64,000 bases of DNA from contig CM076991.1 of NCBI GenBank assembly GCA_039090855.1, positions 101,940,021-102,004,020 on the forward strand, in the 5' to 3' direction. This document shows positions 56,505-64,000 of this stretch, in pieces (position 1 is the stretch's first letter; every line of letters starts with the position of its first letter). A program made the position numbers and the translations under genes. The notes beneath the pieces are model-generated. The model worked only from the letters and a program-made list of their open reading frames with translations, had not been told where the DNA came from and did no database searches. The stretch is from Macrothele yani. Lineage: Eukaryota > Arthropoda > Arachnida > Araneae > Macrothelidae.

Positions 56505-57737
56505 TACACTGAATGGCATTCGAATTAGAGACAGCTGGCGGTATGCAAATGTGGCGCTGTGAGCGGCCCTGTAAACGGAAACGACATGACGTATGCAGCG
56601 ATCCGACAATATAAGAAGTGATGCGACGGGAATCAATAAGAGTCGGACGCAGTATGGGTAAGACGAAGGATCTAAGCGCATTTGATCGTGGGCAAATTGT
56701 CCGGGCTCGACGAATGTGCCACTCCATCTCGGAAGCCGTGCAGGCACTGGGATTTTCACGAGGCACTGTGCCACGGGTGCATCGTGAGTACATCGAATCC
56801 GGTAAAACCATCCCTGCAAGGGCCAACTGCCGTGGACAACAGCGTGTGGATGAGCTGGGTCATCGTCGGCTAGCTCGCATTGTAACAGCGGATAGACGGG
56901 CCACAGTGCAATTAATCACTCGGCAATTTAACGCTGGTGCACAAAAACGTGTCAGCAGCCACACCATCCAGAACCATCTCCTCGCTATGGGGTACAGAAG
57001 CCATCGTCCCACGAGGTTACCGCTGCTGACCGCACATAACAGGGTGCAAAATTAGCATGGGCGCGGAAACATCGCCACTGGACCCTAGACATGTGGAAAA
57101 ATGTTGCCTGGACTGATGAGTCGAGGTTCACGTTGTTACATGCGGATGGCACGATACGAGAACGGCGCAAATCACATGAAGCGATGGATCCTTCTTGCCA
57201 GCAGGGTACTCTCTTCAAGCTGGTGGGGGTGGAATTCTCGTCTGGGGACAGTTTACGTGGACTGAAATGGGACCCCTGGTACGTGTGACATCGTTCCTCA
57301 TAAGTCAACGTTACCGGGATATCCTGGACGGCCATTTGCTCCCGTTTGTGCTTCTTCAACATCCCACTGGGGACCTCATCCTGCAACAAGACAATGCAGC
57401 TCCCTCATTGTATCCGAATGATTGGATGAACTCTCCACCTCGCTTCCTTGGCCAGCTAGCCGTGACTTCGCTTCCTTGGCCAGCTAGGTCACCTGACCTC
57501 AATCCCATCGAGCGCATCTGGGATGCCATCGAGAGAGATGTTCGAGGCTCTGACCCCCTTCATCAAATCTTCGTGAACTGTGGGAGCTTGTTCAGGGGTA
57601 GTGGATCAGCGTGGCTTCCCAACGCTTCCGGTGTCTTGTCGAGTCCATGCCGAAACGAATCGCCGCCGTCATCAGGGCGAAAGGTGGTGCTACACGTTAC
57701 TAGACAGGTATCGCTAATTCAATTGTTCTTCAGTGTA
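56505..57737 (+). mobile_element. Tc1/mariner-like DNA transposon, family A copy 2 (full length)
   Basis: TA on both sides; right end (reverse complement) CACTGAAGAACAATTGAATT and left end CACTGAATGGCATTCGAATT followed by AGAGACAGCTGG. About 90 percent similar to copy 1 and includes the 160 bp missing there. A tandem duplication of about 28 bp (CGCTTCCTTGGCCAGCTAG) lies at 57441-57487. Confidence 0.9.
56654..57703 (+). pseudogene. Tc1-like transposase, family A copy 2, few frameshifts
   Basis: Starts MGKTKDLSAFDRGQIVRARR and stays open for 134 codons through both helix-turn-helix domains (HTIQNHLLAMGYRSHRPTRL). A one-base loss near 57050 breaks it. The catalytic part is spread over two frames: NVAWTDESRFTLLHADGTIR, then GGGGILVWGQFTWTEMGPLV, LQQDNAAPSLYP, and WPARSPDLNPIERIWDAIER. 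All three catalytic acids are present, but the short tandem duplication at 57441 adds residues between the second and third, so the spacing is more than 34. The protein end GGATRY and stop is at 57701-57703. Inactive as is. Confidence 0.87.
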
Positions 57738-58547
57738 TGTGTATTCTTTCAGTCCTTCTTGAGAGGAGGTCTTCCTGAGAAAAGATGATCTTCAGCTTGG
57801 ATCTGAGTGTCTGATCTACGTCTACGGGAAAGTGTAGGAGTGGGATAGTGACTTTATCGGTGTCTTTGTTATGCTGTTGCTTTAATCGGTCGGAGGGGGT
57901 AAGCATTAATTGATGTGTAACACTGTTCATACATCTGTTTGGTAAAAGAGCCTATGACCTTGCTGAAGGCTGCAGTACCTATGATCCTTCGCTCTTCGGA
58001 CAGAATTACTTTAGGTTCCTAATGGCTATCCAGAAATTTTCTTGTTTTCATATCAAACTGTTCCCCAGACATTCATCGAAAACATAGGATAGACGGACGG
58101 ACGGACGAACAGACACGCAAACATGGTGTGACAGTTATGTGCAGTCCCTAAAAACCATCCACAAAATTTTAAATCTATCTCCAACGGTTAGCAAGATATT
58201 TATCAAAAACAGGCGGACATACAGACAGATGGACAAAAATGCGCTAACGTGGTGTTAGGTGTAAGTGTTGCTTTCTGACCTTAAAGTCATCCTGTAAATT
58301 TCAAGTCTCCGACCAAGGAGGTTCAACGAAGTATTAGGCAAGTATCCAATCCATGATAATATTTCTAGTGTCAGTATTTATCTAACCGAGGCACCCCCCC
58401 CCCCACACACACACACACCACACACACACACACACACGTTTTTTCAATATGTGGCCAATCTTTTAGAAATGAGCAAAGCAGCTCCTTTTTAACAAAATTG
58501 GGTATTTGTTGTCCATCCGGAAGAGGATTTAGATGCCATTTTTGAAC
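57738..58547. other. Spacer with GGAC and CA simple repeats
   Basis: A run of GACGGACGGACGGACG at about 58092 and a (CA)n tract at 58400-58437 preceded by C residues. The GGACAGAC-like run recalls the end of repeat X, but the rest does not match it. No coding region. Confidence 0.5.
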
Positions 58548-60063
58548 TACACTGGTGTCTAAAAGTGAAGCATAATTGGTAAACCATACAAAATAAAGGA
58601 TTAAAACCGATAGATCAGCGGACATTGGTGTGCGGATTAATCATATACCTAAACCAATTGCAGTGCACGGTCAAATAATTCCCGCTGACGCTCAACATAC
58701 AAATTTCTCGCAGTTCCATAAAAACAGCTTACCCTACCCTGAGTGTCTTATTTTATTTTCTTGCAATCGCCGTGAGAAGAAGTGTTGTCATTGGTGATCG
58801 GGAACATAGTATGGAACAAAGACGACATGTTGGCCATTTTCTTACAGGGTAGAATAATCTGAAGGCTCGAATCACGACAGTTCACCAATGCACGGAATAT
58901 TTCTTCAAGTGTCATCTCCAAGCTTTGAAGAAAGTTCCAAGGCCCAGGAGAGGTTAGACGCCAATCAGCACAAGGTCGTCATAGAGTCACAACCCCTCAG
59001 CAGGATCAGTGCCTCCCATTAGCTGCACGGCATCATAGGATGTTGTCAGCCAGTCAACTCTCTGCTGAACTTGCAGCCGCCTCAGGACCAAGAGTTTCAA
59101 GACAAACTTTTTACAGGAGGCTCAGAGCAATTGGTCTCTATACCAGACGTCCAGTAGCCCCGCCCACACATGCAAGCGGGAGGGCCCGTTTAAACTGAAA
59201 TCAGGAACATAGAAACTGAACACTGAATCAGTGGAGCAATATACTCTTCACTGATGAGTCCAGATTCAGTTTAAAGACTGATTCTCGTCAAACTACTCTC
59301 TGGAGAGAACGAAGATCCCGTTGTGATCCCAATAGCATCAGGTAAAGGGACTAATTTGGTAGCGGTGGAGACGTGGCATAGGCAGGCATCATGTTGCATG
59401 GGCGCACAGTGCTCCACGTCTTCAACAGAGGTACCGTTACTGCTCTGAAGTACAGAAACAAGGTACTGTAACCTCATGCAAGCCTTTTTAGAGGTGCCGT
59501 GAGTCGAGAGCTGGTATTCATGGACGCTCTCGCAGAGCTCAGCTGGTCAATTACTTTCTCCAAAATGAAGATATCAAACACATGAAATGGCCAGTAAAGT
59601 CTCCGGACATGAATCCTATAGAGAACGCATGAGATGCACTAAGGAGGCGAATTACATCCCTTCAGCCTCTACCACGGACCATTCAGGAGCTCCGAAATGC
59701 TCTTCGACAGAAATGGAACTTGTTGCCTACAGAGCTCTTGGACACCAGCATGAGAAGTCGATGTGAGGCTTGCGTGGTTGCAAGAGATCACCACATCCCT
59801 TATTGATCATAGTGCACAAGTCATTTCTCAGTTTTATGTGTTCAACACTAAAATAACTGTGCTGTTGATTTTTGTGTATTTGCATCTGTAATGCAATTAA
59901 CTTTGATTCATAACTTGTTTTTTCTGCTGTTGGACTTGCAATATGTTATTGCACAAGTATATCCAGTTTCGTGATTTTCCGACGATTGGTTCTTGAAATA
60001 TTCATCGTTCTTGAAATATTCATCGTTCTTGAAATATTATGCCTAACTTTTGGACATATGTGT
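58548..60063 (+). mobile_element. Tc1-like DNA transposon, family G, dead
   Basis: TA on both sides; left end CACTGGTGTCTAAAAGTGAA with GCATAAT, right end (reverse complement) CACATATGTCCAAAAGTTAG with GCATAAT. Length 1.52 kb. A run of three ATTCATCGTTCTTGAAAT units is near the right end. Confidence 0.85.
58811..59806 (+). pseudogene. Tc1-like transposase, family G, many frameshifts
   Basis: MEQRRHVGHFLTG at 58811 is the N-terminus. Frames then alternate: RRVTTPQQDQCLPLAARHHR, SASQLSAELAAASGPRVSRQ, TFYRRLRAIGLYTRRPVAPP. The first catalytic block FTDESRFSL is intact (near 59245). Further on are HGRTVLHVFNRGTVTALKYR and VFMD, where the second block begins but the following DN-containing codons are deleted (near 59522). 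The third block is read as MNPIENAxD in another frame near 59610. The end is HHIPY with a stop at 59804. Inactive. Confidence 0.82.
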
Positions 60064-60404
60064 AATTACGTTTCTAAATAGCGAAGGAATTGCGAAAGAT
60101 TTCATTACGGTCGATGAAGGTCTGTGTATGGAGAACGCAACGCAATGTGGGAGATTTCATTGCTGAAAACACTTGGAGAATATTATTCGATTGAGGAATT
60201 ATATGATGCAAGTCTAAAAGATGTGTGCGATGTGTTTAAAGACGCTGTACATTGTAGTAAAGAGTAACATTTTTTTTTTTGCAGAAGAGATAGAGATACG
60301 TGGGTATTAGCACTATTGAAATTATAAAAAAAATACTTTTGTAGAAAAAAATTGACTGATTACATTGAATAACGAGCAGTACGAACACGCGTTTAAGATT
60401 CATG

Positions 60405-60622
60405 TTGTTTTTTTATTGGAGGTTTAACGACCACCGTGAGCAACTCAATGGGCTATAAGCAGTCGCCCGTCCCTAATTTAGGGTCACTGGTTCCAGGGAA
60501 TGGAGAGAGCCAGTGCCGTAAGACAAACACAACATCCAAGCCTGACCGCGATTCGAACCCGGACCCCTTACGGACGAATGATCAGAGGCCAGCGCCTTAG
60601 ACCACTGCGCCACCGGGGCGGC
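60405..60622 (-). mobile_element. SINE1, minus strand, well preserved
   Basis: The inverted SINE1 runs from TTGGAGGTTTAACGACCACC to GCGCCACCGGGGCGGC. Perfect target duplication TAAGATTCATG (60394-60404 and 60623-60633). Confidence 0.92.
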
Positions 60623-60752
60623 TAAGATTCATGGTGTAAAATATCTTACTATCGTTACGTACGCATGTGGATGCATCGGAATATGCGTACTGTATGTGCT
60701 GTATTTTAAAGTGAAAATACTGTACAACTACTGTATGCATCCAAAAATATTT

Positions 60753-60967
60753 GCCGCCCCGGTGGCGCAGTGGTCTAAGGCGTTGGCCTCTGATCATTCG
60801 TCCGTAAGGGGTCCGGGTTCGAATCCCGGTCAGGCATGGATGTTGTGTTTGTCTTACGGCACTGGCTCTCTCCTTCCCTGGAACCAGTGACCCTAAATTA
60901 GGGACGGGCGACTGCTTATAGCCCATTGAGTTGCTCACGGTGGTCGTTAAACCTCCAATCAAAAAAA
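60753..60967 (+). mobile_element. SINE1, plus strand, well preserved
   Basis: Complete head, body and short A tail, very close to 47780-48003. It lies 130 bp from an inverted copy (60405-60622), so the pair could form a long hairpin if transcribed together. Confidence 0.92.
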
Positions 60968-61306
60968 GTATTGTATCGTTTCTCTCTGTAAAACAATAGC
61001 AAAATATAAAACATTAAATCAAACAATATCATTTTAATTATACACAGGGAATACTGAAAGTAATGCCTCGTCCCTCATAAAATTTTTATTTGTAGCAACA
61101 AAAATGTTAAACTTGGTGGCAAAATACTTGGACATATTGTTAATAATGCTAGAATATTCAAAGTATTGGTTATCACTTTCTATACATTTCGGCATTCTTT
61201 GAACCCACTGGTAAAATCCATTTCGGAAAAATTCCCGTGGCTGTCGTTTCACTTATGAGTTCACAGCCAGTTTAACGTCTGTCAAATCGTCGAAACGTTC
61301 CCCAAC

Positions 61307-61420
61307 CAGAGTTGGAAACGGGTCAAAACTTTCGGACCCGGACGTACCATAACTGGACATGACCCGATCCGGACCCGTAACTGACCCGGACAAATATGCT
61401 TTGAACTATAAATTCGAAAC
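61307..61420. mobile_element. Left end of a hAT element related to 26986-28690
   Basis: CAGAGTTGGAAACGGGTC, then GACCCG-rich sequence and CTTTGAACTATAAATTCGAA match the left end at 26986 and its inner sequence. I cannot find the right end in the remaining 2.6 kb, so the element either runs past the window or has lost its end. Confidence 0.6.
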
Positions 61421-63540
61421 TCAATTTATATATATATATCTATATATATAGATAAACGTGACTGAAGAGCAAAGCTGAAAACTAAGGAAAAACTTTTGAA
61501 TTTAAAACGAAAGTTGCAAAATAACCTGAAGATCAAAACGCGCTAAGCAGCAGTTATGAAAATTCAGAATTCACATTCTATTAAGAAGAGACCTAAGCAA
61601 AAAAATATATAATTTTTTTGACTCATACCAAGTACAACATAGAAAAGGTTATGTATCTACCGGTGTGAGTAAAAGGAGAAAAGATAAAAAATAAAATAAA
61701 ACAACTGAATGTAGAAAGTGTCGAGAATACTGAGCCTTGGCTTTATCAAGGACCAGCAAAAACTCTGCATTTTCTCACTTCCACAAAGACCTAGTTGGAA
61801 ATGGGTTTCTGCAAAGCCATAGATGCAAGTAATAAGCCCACCAAAAATTGTTTTAAAAAATATATATATGTCATGACCTCCGCAGAGTTGTATGACCTAG
61901 CTTTAGTTAACAATTTAGCTTGCATCCATAACTTTCATGGCCCGACCCATGCTCTTCATCTGCTACTACTAAACAGAAAGAAGAAGATTAAAGAGAACTC
62001 AAGTTGTGAGAGTGACATAATAATTAGAAATAATGTTCAGCTATAACGAAATGCCAAGTTCGCCTGAGAGAGAATTTAAACCTGAATAGCAATGCAAAAG
62101 TATTCCAAATTTTTACATTGCAATTAAAAAAGGAAATATTTATTATTTAAAACTCAGATTTTTGAAAGAAAACCTGATTCTAATACCCCCACTCCACAAC
62201 TTCTGACAACACAAAAACGAGAACAAATCAAAGACAATAATTAACTAAAGAAATGCTTTGTGAAAGTTATATGACATAAACAATTAGTTTCAATATGTAC
62301 AAAGTATTTCAGCAGTGCTTTAAGTGCATAATTAAGTAGTTATTAAGAACTTAACTACTTTGAAAATACAGCGCAATGTAAAGGAACTATGCTTAGCCAG
62401 CTGCTGGGCCAAAGTTTCCTAAAAAACGCGCAAAGTTACCAAGAAAAGAAAGAGTTAAAACCCGCAAAAAAGTTAACAGACTAGCCAGTGCCTAAATGCT
62501 AAAAAGCAAAAAACAACAGAGAAAAAAGTACAAGAAGTACAAACATTGAACTTATAAAAGCTAAAACCCAAAGACAATGAAGAGAGCTTACCTCTTATGC
62601 AACTAAACTTTCTCCACACAAGAGGAAACATGGCTGACCTTTTCCCCAAACGTCCAAACATCTCTGCCACTCCCTAGTCGCTGGGGGGCAGTGTGGGTGG
62701 GGCTGATGGCCTCCTCATACTGAAAGAAACCAACTCGCGGAGATTTTAACCAGAGAAAAAAAATATATACTTAAGACTGTGGACCTGTATGATCAGAAAG
62801 AGCAGAATTAACTCTCTAGAATACATGAGAAATATTATAAAATACACAAGTGGTGTATTTAATAATCTTTGCATGTATTAAATCACCTTAGTGAGCTTCT
62901 ATAGATTATTCAGAATCTTATTAATTTTAATGTTAGTTTTACTATTTTTAGTATAGCTATTCTAGTGAGTGAATAACTAGTTTTCTTTTTTATTTGTTTT
63001 TATTTTCTTTTATAAACAGATTTTTAGGCTTTTTTTGTGATTTTGTCTATATTATTTAATTTTTTATTTTAATAGGACCTTCATATCCACAGCACTAAGG
63101 TTCCTTTTAGTAGTTAATAGGCATCCTCTAGCCAACTTCCAAACGGCTTTGATTGGTCAAAATCATATTATTAACTGTGTAGAAAATTAAAGCAGATCTG
63201 CCAACCTTACTCTATTATTCAGAATAATTTTTCTTAAAGTTCTTTTGATGAAAGAAGAAGGAATTTCGTTCTCTAGAAAACTGTCAAATAGTATATTAAT
63301 GTGGTAATTGGAGTCCAAATTGTTGCTGCAAATTCTTGAAATTCTTAGGACCTGAGAAATTAGTACATTCTCAATTACTTTGGCTGATATCTCAATAACT
63401 GCTTGATATTTAATAACTGAAATCATTTTTTAATAATAAAATTTGGTTACTTGCTAAATTTTAGTGCCACTATTTCGCGTAATCCAGAAGTAATGGCTGA
63501 CTATAACTGTGACCATGGAGTATATTACAAATGGGAATCA
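61421..63540. other. AT-rich region, nothing certain
   Basis: If the hAT end at 61307 is real, this may be the interior of that element. An 83-codon frame at 61795-62046 contains HALHLLLL, faintly like the CAHxLNL block of hAT transposases, but nothing else supports it. No tandem arrays. Confidence 0.3.
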
Positions 63541-63906
63541 TTATTTACGATTACACAAATGTATTTTTTTAATGTATTTAAATTGTTCACCCTTTCCACG
63601 CTTTGATGGAGGTGCGCATACTTTTATATGGACCGTTAGATTTTTGGTTCCATAATCTTTTATTACACCGTCGACATCTTTCTTTGTAATTATACACTTT
63701 CCCCATTCTGAACGACAAGCAAGACCAAACAACACAGAATTATTCACCGGTTTTTTAATGAGACGAAACAATTTCCACCATTTACTCTTCCCATAGTGGT
63801 TTTCAACAAGCACGTATTTGTAGGCCTCGATGCCTTTATCAACCTCCTTAATATTAAATCCATCCATATTAACAAATAAGGAGTTAATTTCGACATGACG
63901 TGTCAT
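63541..63906 (-). CDS. Hypothetical protein, possible BED-type zinc finger
   Basis: A 121-codon minus-strand frame with an ATG start and stop. The middle reads SKWWKLFRLIKK, LACRSEWGKC and, about 20 residues later, GTKNLTVHIKVC. The spacing W...F, C...C, then GTxNLxxHxxxC resembles a BED zinc finger, the DNA-binding domain near the N-terminus of hAT transposases and related host proteins. The first Cys pair is spaced wider than the usual CxxC, so the match is imperfect. The protein is basic. It could be the first exon of a hAT-derived gene or a relic. It is not a shadow of a tandem repeat, and no other frame competes. A nearby hAT end (61307) makes a transposon origin plausible. Confidence 0.4.
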   Translation of the reverse strand: MTRHVEINSLFVNMDGFNIKEVDKGIEAYKYVLVENHYGKSKWWKLFRLIKKPVNNSVLFGLACRSEWGKCIITKKDVDGVIKDYGTKNLTVHIKVCAPPSKRGKGEQFKYIKKIHLCNRK

Positions 63907-64000
63907 GGGAACGGGATGTTAGCACATCAATCGAAAACCTCTGAATGCTCAATGCAAAAGATGCGATGTGAAAAGTAACTCTTAGTCATACAGCGAACTT

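Noticed and set aside
61795..62046. hAT transposase piece
   Set aside because: Only HALHLLLL resembles a family block; insufficient.

Overview
The window is eukaryotic repeat-dominated DNA, most likely from an arthropod with a large, transposon-rich genome. The basis is its mix of elements: several Tc1/mariner families, hAT elements, RTE/BovB-like and Tx1-like LINEs, three tRNA-derived SINE families and many minisatellites. I cannot name the species. No host gene, rRNA or functional tRNA is supportable. Nearly every long open frame is a transposon relic or a shadow of a tandem repeat.

Layout: 1-4.4 kb holds two fragments, in opposite orientation, of one multicopy protein family, separated by a 26-bp minisatellite. 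4.6-5.7 kb is a Tc1-like element whose sister copy lies at 56.5-57.7 kb. 6.9-8.5 kb is a 68-bp satellite split by an RTE fragment. 10.1-13.2 kb is a fold-back element with long inverted arms of short tandem units, sitting inside an old SINE. 14.2-15.9 kb has two minisatellites. 16.1-18.0 kb is a dead Tc1 element, followed by a repeat here called X. 20.1-26.6 kb is a second fold-back element interrupted by a 5.5-kb Tx1-like LINE with APE endonuclease and reverse transcriptase. 27.0-28.7 kb is a three-level nest: hAT, then RTE, then X. 29.3-31.3 kb has two short-unit arrays. 31.6-33.1 kb is a hAT element with a SINE inside. 34.8-38.1 kb is a ZBED-type hAT relic containing a third fold-back element.

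38.3-41.6 kb is an RTE fragment and a degenerate 'CTAG' array broken by a SINE and by a Tc1-like element on the minus strand. 41.7-45.9 kb is a Tc1-like element in which a piece of the transposase gene has expanded into a 47-bp minisatellite and which also carries a SINE and a small hAT element. 48.2-49.7 kb is the best preserved Tc1-like element: a 343-codon transposase with one internal stop. 49.8-51.0 kb is a SINE cluster with a SINE-in-SINE insertion. 51.5-52.9 and 58.5-60.1 kb are two more dead Tc1-like elements. 60.4-61.4 kb has SINEs and a hAT end. The last 2.5 kb is AT-rich, with one 121-codon frame resembling a BED zinc finger.

These elements do not form a pathway. What can be read is insertion order: target-site duplications and interrupted reading frames date many insertions relative to each other. 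The most unusual theme is three fold-back elements of unrelated arm sequence but the same design (tandem-unit inverted arms, 8-9 bp target duplications), two of which start with the same ten bases.
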